Positions 8,589 to 18,044 are shown, counted from the first letter of the stretch. The stretch is 64,000 nucleotides of DNA from Mesorhizobium sp. M3A.F.Ca.ET.080.04.2.1 (GCF_003952525.1 NZ_CP034451.1:3596001-3660000), one strand, 5' to 3'. Program-made: numbers and translations. Notes: generated by a model from the letters alone, not told the origin.

Positions 8589-10154
8589 ATGATTCGCATG
8601 CTCATCTTTCTCGCCGTCGTCTTCGCGCTCGGGCTTGGCTTTGCCTGGCTGGCCGATCGCCCGGGCGAGATGCTCATCACCTTCAACGGCTATAATTACA
8701 CGGTCTCGCTGATGGTGGCGGCGGTGGCGATCGTCGCCGTCGTCGCCGCGGTGATGATCGTCTGGTGGCTGCTCAAATCGCTGTGGAACAGTCCCTACAC
8801 GATCTCGCGCTATTTCCGGGTGCGACGCCGCGACCGCGGCTACCAGGCGCTGTCGACCGGCATGATCGCTGCCGGCGCCGGCGATGGGGCGCTGGCTCGG
8901 AAGAAGACCAAGGAAGCGGCCAAACTGATCCGATCCGATCAGGAGCCGCTGATCAACCTGCTCGACGCGCAGGCCTCGCTGCTCGAAGGCGACCATGAGG
9001 GCGCGCGCGAGAAGTTCGAGCGCATGCTCGACGATCCGGAGATGCGGCTGCTCGGGCTGCGCGGACTTTATCTCGAGGCCGAACGGCTGGGCGACCGCAA
9101 CGCAGCGCGCCACTATGCCGGCCGCGCCGCTGCCGTGGCGCCGCAGCTCGCCTGGGCGGCGGAATCGACGCTCGAGGAGCTGACCGAGCGCGGCGACTGG
9201 GACGGCGCGCTGAAGCTGGTCGAGGCGCAGAAATCGACAAGGCAGATCGAGCGCGACGCGGCCAACCGGCGCCGCGCCGTGCTGCTCACCGCCAAGGCGC
9301 AGGCGCTCGTCGACAGCGATCCGAATGCCGCGAGGACTGCCGCCGTCGAAGCCAACAGGCTGGCGCCTGATTTCGTGCCCGCCGCGGTCATCGCGGCCAA
9401 TCTGCTGCTCAAGCAGAACGACGTGCGCAAGGGCGCCAGGATCCTGGAGGCCGCCTGGAGGGCCGAGCCGCATCCGGACATCGCCGAGCTCTACACCCAT
9501 GCAAGACCCGGCGACGCGGTGCTCGATCGCTTGAACCGGGCAAAGAAGCTGCAGGAGATGAAGCGGAACCATGCCGAGTCGTCGATGGCGGTGGCGCGCG
9601 CCGCGCTCGAGGCGCAGGACTTCGCCACCGCCCGGCGCGAGGCGGAGGCCGCGATCCGCATCGATCGCCGCGAGGGCGCCTATCTGCTGCTCGCCGACAT
9701 CGAGGAGGCGGAGACCGGCGACCAGGGCAAGGTACGGCAGTTGCTGTCGAAGGCGGTGCGTGCGCCGCGCGATCCGGCCTGGGTTGCCGATGGGGTGGTT
9801 TCCGAACGCTGGGCGCCGGTGTCGCCGGTGACCGGCAAGCTCGACGCCTTCACCTGGCGCGCGCCGATGGAGCGGCTCGGGCAGCTGATCGACAGTCATG
9901 AGGACGCCGCGATGCCGGCGATTGCCGTTTCCGCGCCGTCCGTGCCGGTCGAGGAGCGGCCAATCGACCTTGCTCCGGACGAGAAACAGCCGGTCGCAAC
10001 CTCGGCCGATGGCGAGAAGGACGTCACGGCGGCGCCGGAGGACGAAACCGAAGCCGTCGAACAGGCGTCCGAGCTGCCGCGGCTGCCGGACGACCCGGGT
10101 GTCACGCCCGAAGACGAAGCGGAAAAATCGCCGCGCCGGTTTCGTTTGTTTTGA
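8589..10154 (+). CDS. hemY: heme biosynthesis protein HemY (TPR membrane protein)
   Basis: A 521-aa protein with two N-terminal membrane helices (MLIFLAVVFALGLGFAWLA and MVAAVAIVAVVAAVMIVWWLL) followed by a soluble region of TPR-like helical repeats. Good examples are LLDAQASLLEGDHEGAREKF and AVARAALEAQDFATARREAE. This is the proteobacterial HemY of the hemC-hemD-hemX/mic60-hemY operon; it is not protoporphyrinogen oxidase, which shares the symbol. Its precise role in heme supply is unsettled. It lies ten bases after mic60. The C-terminal ~100 residues are acidic and proline-rich. Confidence 0.93.
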   Translation: MIRMLIFLAVVFALGLGFAWLADRPGEMLITFNGYNYTVSLMVAAVAIVAVVAAVMIVWWLLKSLWNSPYTISRYFRVRRRDRGYQALSTGMIAAGAGDGALARKKTKEAAKLIRSDQEPLINLLDAQASLLEGDHEGAREKFERMLDDPEMRLLGLRGLYLEAERLGDRNAARHYAGRAAAVAPQLAWAAESTLEELTERGDWDGALKLVEAQKSTRQIERDAANRRRAVLLTAKAQALVDSDPNAARTAAVEANRLAPDFVPAAVIAANLLLKQNDVRKGARILEAAWRAEPHPDIAELYTHARPGDAVLDRLNRAKKLQEMKRNHAESSMAVARAALEAQDFATARREAEAAIRIDRREGAYLLLADIEEAETGDQGKVRQLLSKAVRAPRDPAWVADGVVSERWAPVSPVTGKLDAFTWRAPMERLGQLIDSHEDAAMPAIAVSAPSVPVEERPIDLAPDEKQPVATSADGEKDVTAAPEDETEAVEQASELPRLPDDPGVTPEDEAEKSPRRFRLF

Positions 10155-10190
10155 GGTTCGGGCAACATCCGGCCGAAGGGAATGATCTAG

Positions 10191-10673
10191 ATGTTCGAAC
10201 GGGTGCTGTCGTTCCTGAGGGACCTGCCTGTTGCCGGCGGCGGGAGCAAGCCGAGCGCCGACGATCCGCGCGTGGCGGCCTCGGCCCTGCTCTACCATGT
10301 GATGAGTGCCGACGGCGTGCGCCAGGATGTCGAATGGGAAAAGTTCAAGACGGTGCTGGCCGAGACCTATTCGGTCAGCGGCGCGGAACTCGACGCGCTG
10401 GCGGCCGCGGGCGAGCGCGCCGACAACGAGGCGATCGACCTCTATGCTTTCACCAGCGTGCTCAAGCGGCATCTCGACGCCGATGCGCGCAAGGCTTTTG
10501 TCGGGCTGATGTGGGAAATCGTCTATGCCGACGGCGAACTGCATGAGCTTGAGGACAACACGGTCTGGCGTGTTGCCGAACTGATCGGTGTCGAGCGCCG
10601 CGATCGCATCGAGGCGAGGCAGCAGGCGGCAGCCGAGGCGCCGGGCGCGCGCGGCACATCGAGCGACGAATAA
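10191..10673 (+). CDS. TerB-family tellurite-resistance-type protein
   Basis: A 160-aa all-helical cytoplasmic protein. The TerB core shows two acidic metal-binding repeats, HVMSADGVRQDVEWEKF near residue 42 and IVYADGELHELEDNTVWRVA near residue 112. The length and pattern match the DjlA/TerB fold. It follows hemY by 36 bases in the same direction. Stand-alone chromosomal TerB proteins of this kind are widespread in Rhizobiales and are not evidence of tellurite resistance. The ligand is probably a divalent metal ion. Confidence 0.88.
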   Translation: MFERVLSFLRDLPVAGGGSKPSADDPRVAASALLYHVMSADGVRQDVEWEKFKTVLAETYSVSGAELDALAAAGERADNEAIDLYAFTSVLKRHLDADARKAFVGLMWEIVYADGELHELEDNTVWRVAELIGVERRDRIEARQQAAAEAPGARGTSSDE

Positions 10674-10690
10674 GCGGGCGCCCTCCCTCC

Positions 10691-11401
10691 ATGCCACCTG
10701 CCCGGAGACCGAAAGTCCTGATCGTGCTGCATCAGGAGACCTCGAGTCCGGGCCGCGTCGGCCACATGCTTCTGGAAGAAGGTTTCGACCTCGACATCCG
10801 CCGGCCGCCGCTCGGCGACGAATTGCCCGGCACTCTGGACGGCCATGCCGGCGCGGTCGTCTTCGGCGGGCCGATGAGCGCCAATGACGGGGACGAGTTC
10901 GTTCGCCGCGAGACCGACTGGCTGAAAATCCCGCTCAAGGAAAATCGGCCCTTCCTCGGCATCTGCCTTGGCGCGCAGATGCTGGCCAATCATCTCGGCG
11001 GCAAGGTCGAGGGCCATGGCGAGGGCCTGGTCGAGATCGGCTGGTATCCGCTCAAGGCGACAGACGCCGGCAAGCAGCTGCTGCACTGGCCGGAGATGGT
11101 CTACCAGTTTCATCGCGAGGGCTTTTCGCTGCCGAAGGACGCGACGCTGCTCGCGACCGCCGAAACCTATCCCAACCAGGCTTTTCGCTATGGCGACAAT
11201 GCCTGGGGCATCCAGTTTCACGGCGAGCTGACACGGCTGATGATGCAGCGCTGGGTGGTGCGCGGCGCGCATCGTTTCGAGCTGCCCGGCGCGCAGCCCG
11301 GCCGCGACCATCTCGGCGGCCGGCTGATCTGGGACATGCATCTGAAGCGCTGGCTGGGTGAATTTTTGGGCCTGATCTTTGGCAAGCCGGCGGTGGGATA
11401 G
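10691..11401 (+). CDS. class I glutamine amidotransferase-like protein
   Basis: A 236-aa single-domain GATase1. The catalytic cysteine lies in FLGICLGAQMLANHLGG and the His-Glu pair in GIQFHGELTR. The N terminus (VLIVLHQETSSPGRVGHML) resembles the GMP-synthase-like amidotransferases that act alone, for example on gamma-glutamyl compounds. No synthase partner is fused or adjacent, so the acceptor is unknown. It starts 17 bases after the TerB gene and is probably co-transcribed with it. Confidence 0.88.
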   Translation: MPPARRPKVLIVLHQETSSPGRVGHMLLEEGFDLDIRRPPLGDELPGTLDGHAGAVVFGGPMSANDGDEFVRRETDWLKIPLKENRPFLGICLGAQMLANHLGGKVEGHGEGLVEIGWYPLKATDAGKQLLHWPEMVYQFHREGFSLPKDATLLATAETYPNQAFRYGDNAWGIQFHGELTRLMMQRWVVRGAHRFELPGAQPGRDHLGGRLIWDMHLKRWLGEFLGLIFGKPAVG

Positions 11402-11683
11402 AGCCAAAGTCTGAACGGTCGGTTTTGACCGAAGATGGCTTACGTCTGCCGAGGCGTGCACGACCGCTTTGCGCCTTATCTCGGTCATCAAAGTCATCCC
11501 GACCGCCCACCAAAAGCGGTCACAGCTGGTGTCAACGCCAAGGAGAGTTTGCGCCGTGAGGATCTCTCTCATAACGATGTCAGCATCGGCTTTTTCCAGC
11601 CCTTGCCACCGATCAAGTGTTTTGTGGACAGCATCGCACTTTGCTAATATTGCCGTCACTGCACTCGGCGAGGAATTCGCAGC

Positions 11684-14600
11684 ATGTCGGAGAGGAGTCC
11701 GGTCGCGTTGCCGGCGGCGCCGGTGGCAACAGGTTTTCTGGGCGGCAACGGCAACAATCCGTCCGAAGCCCGGCATGAGCGTCGAATCCTGACCGCGCTT
11801 TGCTACGACCTGGTCGGATCGACTGACCTTCTTGCTATCCTGGACATCGAAGAGTTCGAGGAACTGATATCAGCCTTCCAGCGGGCGACGAGACAGGCAG
11901 TCGCGTCATGCTCGGGTGCCGTCCAGGTTGAGGTCGGCGATGGCGGCGTTGCTTTGTTTCCTGCCGAAATAGACGCCAAGGACGCGGCATCGCTGGCGAT
12001 CCGGGCAGGGCTCGAAATCATCGACGCCTGCAGGCACGTCGGCTCGGACAAAGGCCGCGCCGATTTGCATGTCCGAGTCGGAATCGCGACATCGATGACC
12101 CTGATCCACAAGGGTGACGCCGATACCGGTCACGACAATGTCACCGGGCCGGCCTTCGCGATGGCCACGCGGCTCCAGGCCATCGCGCAGCCGGACACGG
12201 TGGTGGTCTCGGACGCGACGCGCAACCTGGCGCGACGGTCGCATGTGTTCAGCTTTAGGGGCGCCCATGCGATCAAGGGGTTTGCCGAGCCGGAGCTGGT
12301 CTGGCGCGCGCTCAGTCACAAGCGCGAGGTCGACCGCTTCTTCGCCTTCGGGCGGCTGAGCAGTCCGCTCATCGATCGCGAGGCCGAGCTCGCCACGATC
12401 GCCGAAGCATGGGACAGCGCCATTGCGGGAAACGGCGGCGTGGTGGTGATCGAGGGCGAGGCGGGGATCGGCAAGTCGCGCATTCTTCACGAAGTGCGCC
12501 GGCGCACGCGTCACCAGCGCGCGAAACTGCTGTTCTTCCAGTGCACGCCCGCCGGCTCGCGCTCGGCGCTGCATCCGCTGCTGCAGAACGTACGCGGCGA
12601 TCTCGCCGGCAACGAAGGCCAGCTGAGCGCTGCCGCCGTGGCGGAAGCATTCCGCGATAATGACGTCCGCGATCCTGAAATCATCGATATCTTTTCGTTC
12701 CTGCTCGGCGCAGCGGGAGCCGATCCGATGCTCAAGGAGATCGACGCCGAGGCGATGCGCGCGAAAGCCAATTGGGCGGTTCGCCACGCGCTCGAAGCCC
12801 TGTGCGCCAGCGGGCCGATTATCCTGGTGGTCGAGGACATCCATTGGATCGATCTGACGTCGAGACAATTGTTGGCTGAACTCGCACAGGCGGCCCGTCA
12901 CTTCCGGGCGCTTGTCATCGCGACCACGCGCCCTGAATCCGGGAGCTGGCTGGCAGCATCGAATCCAAGGCATATCTCGCTAAATCCGCTCAATCGCGAG
13001 CAAACGCGGCTGGCGATCGCGGCCATGTGGCCGCAAGGCAAGCCGTCAACTTCCTCGGAATTGCTCGACGTGGTGGAACGCGTGACCGGAGGCGTCCCGC
13101 TGTTCATCGAAGAAATCTGCCAGTGGATGACCGAGAACGCGGCCTCAGCAACGGATCGGCTGGCGCAGACCGAGACGCGCAGTCATGCCTCGGTGTTCGA
13201 AAGCGTGATCGAGGCCAGGCTCGAAACCCTGGGGCCGGCACGCGAAGTCGCGCGCGCTGCGGCCGTCGCGGGCAATCGCTTCAATCAGGAATTGCTGCAC
13301 GCGCTGTTGCCGGAGCTCGACGACGAAATCATCGCAAACGCGCTGGATTTGCTGAGTGAGGCCGGGTTCCTGATCCGTGTGCGGCCTTCCGGCGCTCCGG
13401 TCTACGGCGTGCGCCATGCGCTTATCCAGGAGACGATCTACAACGCAACGCTGCGCAAGAGACGGCAGGCCTTGCATCGCCGCCTGTTTGCCGCGGTGAG
13501 CCGCAATCGAAACCTGGCCGGGTGGCTGGGCACCGCCGAGGTCGCCGAGCATGCAGAGCGCGCAGGCCTTCTGGAGGACGCGATCGCTCAGTTCGTGATC
13601 GCAGGCACGGAAAGCTCGTCCCGCTCGGCGATGGCGGAAGCGAGGCAGATACTAGAGCATGCATTGGCGCTCTGCGGGCGCGTTGCGGCAGCCGACACGC
13701 GAGACGCGCTGCGGCTATCGGCAATGATCGTGCTCGGTCCCATCCTGACCGCTGTCGAAGGTCCGAACTCGGCGCCCGCCCGCAAATTATACGAGGACGG
13801 CGTGGTGATCGCCCGGCGGCGGCCGGTGGCCGAGCGGGCCAAGTGGTTCCCGATCTACTGGGGCTGGTGGTTTACGGATACCGTCATGGACGGCGAGCGC
13901 GCGGAGGTCGTGCTCAGCGATCTCAGGGATGTCGAGGATGCCGAAGTGCAACTCCAGGCCAGGCATTGCGTGTGGGCAATCGACTTCAATCTTGGCCGCC
14001 ACGACCGCTGCATCGCGGCCGTCGACGCCGGACTGTCGCTCTATGAGCACGGCCAGGGCAAAGCCCATGCTGCGTTGTTCGGCGGGCATGATGCGAGGGT
14101 CTGCGGGCTCGCCCACCGCGCCTTGTCAATGTGGTTCGTCGGAAAGCCGGCAAGCGCGCTCCATTCGATGTCGGAAGCTAGGAGCTGGGCGCAGCAAACC
14201 GGACATGCCAGCAGCATAGCGCATGCCTACCTCAACGAGGCGATGCTGCATTGCTATCGCCGCGATTTTTCGATGCTGCGAAGCGTGATAGCGGATCTGC
14301 GCCACTTGACCGGGCGTCATCATATGCCCGCCCTCGCCGCCGCAGTGCAGATCTTCGAAGGCTGGTGCGACGGCAACGCCGGCCAGGTCGAGGGCGGCAG
14401 GGATAAAATGCGGCAGGGCCTCGGCCTCCATGGGGAGTTCCAGACGCCTGAGGACGAACCGGTCTATTGCGGCATGCTGGCGGAGCTTTTGACAAGAACT
14501 GCCGAGGTCGATGAGGCGCTCGCTCTGCTGGACTCGGCCGTGGCGCAGGCCAAGGCCGGCGGCAGCCGCTTCTGGCTGGCAGAACTCTACAGGCGAAGAG

Positions 14601-14845
14601 CGGAGCTACTCCTTCTCCAGGGCGATGCGAACGCGAACGTAGTCGCTGCCCTCGAAAAGAGCATCGCCATAGCCGCGGAGCAAGGCGCCGTGCCTTTCCT
14701 CGTCAGTACATACGAAAGCCTTCAATCATCAGGCCTGTCACCTGAACTGTCGTCACGCTATCGCGATCGGGTCGAACGTGCGAAATCCGCTCTCGAGCCG
14801 GGCGCCTCGCTGATCGTCAATCCCGAACCGGCTGTTCGGCGCTAG
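11684..14845 (+). CDS. class III cyclase-like domain fused to STAND/AAA ATPase with helical-repeat C terminus
   Basis: A 1053-aa multidomain signalling protein. Residues about 30-210 are a nucleotide-cyclase homology domain: CYDLVGSTD supplies the first metal Asp and VEVGDGGVALFP the second. The usual Asn-Arg transition-state motif reads GPAFAMATRLQ, so Arg is kept and Asn is replaced by Ala. Activity is therefore doubtful. Residues about 230-600 form an ATPase with Walker A GEAGIGKS and Walker B LVVEDIHWID. The remaining ~450 residues look like TPR-type helical repeats, and no DNA-binding HTH is visible. ATG 11684 has GAGGAATTCGCAGC upstream. YcaO follows after 23 bases, so this protein probably regulates or energises the YcaO/TfuA locus; that link is inferred from position. 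Confidence 0.88.
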   Translation: MSERSPVALPAAPVATGFLGGNGNNPSEARHERRILTALCYDLVGSTDLLAILDIEEFEELISAFQRATRQAVASCSGAVQVEVGDGGVALFPAEIDAKDAASLAIRAGLEIIDACRHVGSDKGRADLHVRVGIATSMTLIHKGDADTGHDNVTGPAFAMATRLQAIAQPDTVVVSDATRNLARRSHVFSFRGAHAIKGFAEPELVWRALSHKREVDRFFAFGRLSSPLIDREAELATIAEAWDSAIAGNGGVVVIEGEAGIGKSRILHEVRRRTRHQRAKLLFFQCTPAGSRSALHPLLQNVRGDLAGNEGQLSAAAVAEAFRDNDVRDPEIIDIFSFLLGAAGADPMLKEIDAEAMRAKANWAVRHALEALCASGPIILVVEDIHWIDLTSRQLLAELAQAARHFRALVIATTRPESGSWLAASNPRHISLNPLNREQTRLAIAAMWPQGKPSTSSELLDVVERVTGGVPLFIEEICQWMTENAASATDRLAQTETRSHASVFESVIEARLETLGPAREVARAAAVAGNRFNQELLHALLPELDDEIIANALDLLSEAGFLIRVRPSGAPVYGVRHALIQETIYNATLRKRRQALHRRLFAAVSRNRNLAGWLGTAEVAEHAERAGLLEDAIAQFVIAGTESSSRSAMAEARQILEHALALCGRVAAADTRDALRLSAMIVLGPILTAVEGPNSAPARKLYEDGVVIARRRPVAERAKWFPIYWGWWFTDTVMDGERAEVVLSDLRDVEDAEVQLQARHCVWAIDFNLGRHDRCIAAVDAGLSLYEHGQGKAHAALFGGHDARVCGLAHRALSMWFVGKPASALHSMSEARSWAQQTGHASSIAHAYLNEAMLHCYRRDFSMLRSVIADLRHLTGRHHMPALAAAVQIFEGWCDGNAGQVEGGRDKMRQGLGLHGEFQTPEDEPVYCGMLAELLTRTAEVDEALALLDSAVAQAKAGGSRFWLAELYRRRAELLLLQGDANANVVAALEKSIAIAAEQGAVPFLVSTYESLQSSGLSPELSSRYRDRVERAKSALEPGASLIVNPEPAVRR

Positions 14846-14868
14846 CTGACCCTGCAAGAGCATCCGCT

Positions 14869-16023
14869 ATGCTGGAGCGATACAAACGCCTCGGTCCGCC
14901 GCCCGACGAGGCGCTGGCGAGGCTGATGAAGATGCGCGGAGGCCTTGGCATTACGCGGATCGCCGACATTACCGGACTCGACCAACTCGGGATCCCGGTC
15001 GTGCAGGTGACAAGACCTTTCTCGCTCTCCAACGCGGTCGCGCAAGGCAAGGGCGCCACGCTGGCGCAAGCCGCGATATCGGCCATGCTGGAATCGGCCG
15101 AGACCTTCTTTGCAGAGCAGGTGGCGAATTTCGACATAGTCGTCGGCTCCGCCGATCAATTGCGCATCCCGCCCGGTCGTTTCGAAAGGCATCTCCAGGG
15201 GGGCGCCGCGCCCGGATGGCGCGGTAGGGACACGGCGTGGGTAGCCGCGGATAATCTTCTTACCGGCAGCCGCGACCTGGTCCCGTTCGAGCTCGCGCAC
15301 ACCGCGTATGTGTTGCCGTCCCTGCCCCACGACGGCATTTTCGCGGCATCGACGAGCGGTTTGGCGGCAGGCTTCGAGGAGCCGGATGCCATCGTTCATG
15401 GCATGCTTGAATGCATCGAACGCGATGCGATCGCCACGGCATACCGGACCCACGGTTTTTTCCACCGTCAACGCATCGATCCCGAGACGATCGATGATCC
15501 GTCGCTCCGCGATCTCCTGGAAACTTTGGCGGCCAAGAACGTGCTGGTCGGCCTTTGGCAGGCTTTGTCGCCGTTGGGCATCCCGGTGGTGTGGTGTCAT
15601 CTGCTGGAAGACGAACCGACGGAAACCGTCCATTTGGATCATCCGGCTGATGGCTCGGCTGCGGGTTTCAGTTTTGCCGGCGCGGCGGCGCACGCCATCT
15701 ACGAAGCGGCCCAGGCCCGTCTAGCGGCGATCTCGGGCGCACGCGATGACCTGACACGCGCGTCCTATCCGAAATACCCCGATCGGCAGATGATCGCAGC
15801 GCATCGCCGGCTCCTCCGCGATGGACCGCGCAGCGTGGATTTGCGCGCGGTGACCGAGCAGAGGTTCAACACGGCGTCGGACGGGCTGTCGGTCCTCTTG
15901 GCAATTCTCGAAGAGAGAGGGTTCGATGCGGTTCACCTGGTCCGGGTGCGAACGCGACCGTTCGATGCCCTGTCGGTTGTCAGGATCGTCATTCCTGCCT
16001 TGCAGCCGCTTTTGCAGGGGTAG
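14869..16023 (+). CDS. YcaO-family ATP-dependent backbone-modifying enzyme
   Basis: A 384-aa stand-alone YcaO. The ATP-binding motifs are present in order: SAMLESAETFFAE near residue 68, the GLAAGFEEPDAIVHGMLE segment running into ECIERDA near residues 165-190, and EAAQARLAAISGARDD near residue 290. YcaO enzymes phosphorylate a backbone amide to make azolines, macroamidines or, with TfuA, thioamides. The C terminus ends PALQPLLQG and lacks the Pro-x-Pro-x-Pro tail of azoline-forming members, which fits a non-azoline role. TfuA follows after five bases and a zinc protease after that. The start has AAGAG nine bases upstream. Substrate unknown; see the findings. Confidence 0.93.
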   Translation: MLERYKRLGPPPDEALARLMKMRGGLGITRIADITGLDQLGIPVVQVTRPFSLSNAVAQGKGATLAQAAISAMLESAETFFAEQVANFDIVVGSADQLRIPPGRFERHLQGGAAPGWRGRDTAWVAADNLLTGSRDLVPFELAHTAYVLPSLPHDGIFAASTSGLAAGFEEPDAIVHGMLECIERDAIATAYRTHGFFHRQRIDPETIDDPSLRDLLETLAAKNVLVGLWQALSPLGIPVVWCHLLEDEPTETVHLDHPADGSAAGFSFAGAAAHAIYEAAQARLAAISGARDDLTRASYPKYPDRQMIAAHRRLLRDGPRSVDLRAVTEQRFNTASDGLSVLLAILEERGFDAVHLVRVRTRPFDALSVVRIVIPALQPLLQG

Positions 16024-16028
16024 AGATT

Positions 16029-16751
16029 ATGCGCCCGAAACTCGTCTTCACCGGCCCTACCGTGTCCCATGCCGACGCATTGAAGGTCGTCGATGCGGTA
16101 TGCCTTCCGCCCGCCGTGCAAGGCTCGATCGTTTCGGCCGTGCAGCATTTCGACCCGAGTGCGATCCTTATCATAGACGGCGGTTTTCAGGCTGAGCCGG
16201 CGGTTCGGCACAAGGAAATCCTGTGGGCTCTCAGCCGCGGCATCCATGTCGTCGGCGCGGCCAGCATGGGTGCCCTTCGAGCAGCCGAGCTGTTCCCCCA
16301 TATGCAAGGCGTCGGGCTTATCTACCGATGGTATCGTCGCTTCGCCTTTGCACCCGACGACGCAGTAGCGGTATTGCATGGACCGGCCGAGGTGAATTTC
16401 GCTCAATTGACGCATGCGCTGATTGACCTGCGCCGGACCCTTCGCGCCGCTTGCCGGCGCGGCGTGATTTCACCCGAACAGCAGGCGAGGCTCGAGAGTG
16501 CGGCACAGGCCTTCAACTTTCGCGAACGCACCCTGGCACGGATGGTCCGGGATGCGCACGACGACAAGGACGACGTCGGGAGATTGTGCAGGGAGCTCGG
16601 CGCGGCTTTCGTCCAGCAAAAAAAGCAAGATGCCCTGCGGGCACTCGAACTTTTGCGGGACCAAGCATTTGAAAAAGCACACCCCATGCCGGAATTGCAG
16701 CTAACCTCCGCCTTTTCCAAGGATATGGACGATGCGGGGCTGGCGCTCTAG
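16029..16751 (+). CDS. TfuA-like protein, YcaO partner
   Basis: A 240-aa protein with a full TfuA core: LVFTGPTVSHADA at the N terminus, LPPAVQGSI, AILIIDGGFQAEPAVRHKEI, then GAASMGALRAAELFPHMQGV and a DDAVAVLHGP segment. TfuA was named from the rhizobial trifolitoxin region. TfuA proteins partner with YcaO in thioamidation, for example thioglycine formation in methyl-coenzyme M reductase of methanogens, and are thought to help deliver sulfur. The gene starts five bases after ycaO, which makes functional pairing very likely. The C-terminal ~100 residues are helical and charged. Confidence 0.93.
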   Translation: MRPKLVFTGPTVSHADALKVVDAVCLPPAVQGSIVSAVQHFDPSAILIIDGGFQAEPAVRHKEILWALSRGIHVVGAASMGALRAAELFPHMQGVGLIYRWYRRFAFAPDDAVAVLHGPAEVNFAQLTHALIDLRRTLRAACRRGVISPEQQARLESAAQAFNFRERTLARMVRDAHDDKDDVGRLCRELGAAFVQQKKQDALRALELLRDQAFEKAHPMPELQLTSAFSKDMDDAGLAL

Positions 16752-16803
16752 GCCGTGACCTCTTGGCGGCCGGCGATTTACGCAACGTAAGCGCCGTGAT
16801 AGC

Positions 16804-18012
16804 GTGCTAGCGTCAGAGGGGGCCAAGCAATTGGACGCGGTCGATCGTGTCGTTGCGCAAGATCGGTTTCTGGGAACGCGGTTCCTAGTCTACCCGCAGG
16901 TCCCTCATCTTTCGGGTTACGGAACACCCGAAACAGTATGGATTTCAACTCCACCCGATCTGATCCGCTCCGGCCCGGAAGATCACCGCATCTACGTTCG
17001 CGATCCGCTCCTCGACAAGGAGCCTTACGACTACCCTTATCTGCCACCGTTTGTCGGGGAAATCTTTCCGCCTGCAGAGGCTGGCTTTGACGGCCATTTC
17101 GATCAGCTTTCCCTAACCTCGCGACAGTTCCTTTCTGCGCACGCTTTCGCCTCGGTCAGCCGCGTGCTGGACATCTGGGAAAGCTACCTCGGCAAACCGA
17201 TTGTCTGGTATTTTGCCGAGACGTACGAGCGGCTCGAAATCATCCCCTTCGTCGACTGGGAGAACGCGCAATCGGGCTATGGCTATCTGGAACTCGGCCG
17301 AGAGCGCGGCATCGACGGAGGCAAGTATCCCTATGCGCTCAACTTTGATGTGATCGCACATGAGGTCGGCCACGCAATCTTGTTTTCGTTGTTCGGGACA
17401 CCAGCCGGCGCCCTGACTCAAGGCGATTTCGGACCGTTCCACGAAGCCTGCTCGGATCTGGTCTCGCTCTTGTCCTTCCTGAATTTCGACAGCGGCATGG
17501 ACCGGCTGCTGCGGCACTGCGACGGCAACCTGCTTGTTCTCAATGAATTGAACCGGATTGCCGAATTGACTGGCGATCGGCAGATCCGCCTCGCCAGCAA
17601 CGCACGCCGTATGTCGGAGGTGACGGCGGAAATCCATGACAGGTCACGGCCGTTCACGGGAGCTGTGTTCGACACGATCGTCGACATCTACCACGCGGCA
17701 TTGGTGCACGAGGGCTTGGCCGACGAGCGGCTGCTGGGGATCGATATCAAGGGTCTCGACCAATCCGACATGCAGCGCATCTCGGATTTCACGTCCCGCG
17801 CCTTCCACGCTCGGCCCTTCATGTTCAAGAGCATGCTGATCAGAGCAAGGGACGAGGTGGCTCTCGCACTTGCTCAGGCATGGCCACGCCTCGATGCGGA
17901 TGACCTGTCGTTCGAAAAGGCCGCGGCGTTGGTGGTGGACGCCAGCGATCGCGTCGCGCCGATGCTCGCGGAAAAATTCGATGAGAACTTCAGCTGGCGG
18001 GAGATCTTGTGA
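16804..18012 (+). CDS. thermolysin-like (gluzincin) zinc metalloprotease, cytosolic
   Basis: A 402-aa protein with HEVGH at residues 186-190 and a third-ligand motif EACSD, whose Glu lies 24 residues later. The Glu-x3-Asp spacing is that of thermolysin (M4/M36 type). A later RPFTGAVFDTIVDIYHAAL helix resembles the segment that carries the catalytic His in M4 enzymes, although that His is not obvious. There is no signal peptide or large propeptide, unlike secreted M4 enzymes, so it should act inside the cell. The start is uncertain: GTG at 16804, or TTG at 16831 with a better GAGGGG site upstream. It follows tfuA by 52 bases. A maturation protease or a toxin-type protease are both possible. 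Confidence 0.82.
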   Translation: MLASEGAKQLDAVDRVVAQDRFLGTRFLVYPQVPHLSGYGTPETVWISTPPDLIRSGPEDHRIYVRDPLLDKEPYDYPYLPPFVGEIFPPAEAGFDGHFDQLSLTSRQFLSAHAFASVSRVLDIWESYLGKPIVWYFAETYERLEIIPFVDWENAQSGYGYLELGRERGIDGGKYPYALNFDVIAHEVGHAILFSLFGTPAGALTQGDFGPFHEACSDLVSLLSFLNFDSGMDRLLRHCDGNLLVLNELNRIAELTGDRQIRLASNARRMSEVTAEIHDRSRPFTGAVFDTIVDIYHAALVHEGLADERLLGIDIKGLDQSDMQRISDFTSRAFHARPFMFKSMLIRARDEVALALAQAWPRLDADDLSFEKAAALVVDASDRVAPMLAEKFDENFSWREIL

Positions 18013-18044
18013 ACTGAAGGATGCAGCAAAAAGGAGCGAGGAAC

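Noticed and set aside
10191..10673. TerB as part of a ter-type stress or phage-defence operon
   Set aside because: No TerC, TerD, TerZ or related genes nearby. The neighbours are heme genes and a lone amidotransferase.
8514..10697. 727-aa leftward open frame opposite hemY and TerB
   Set aside because: Arg- and His-rich antisense shadow with no recognisable domain.
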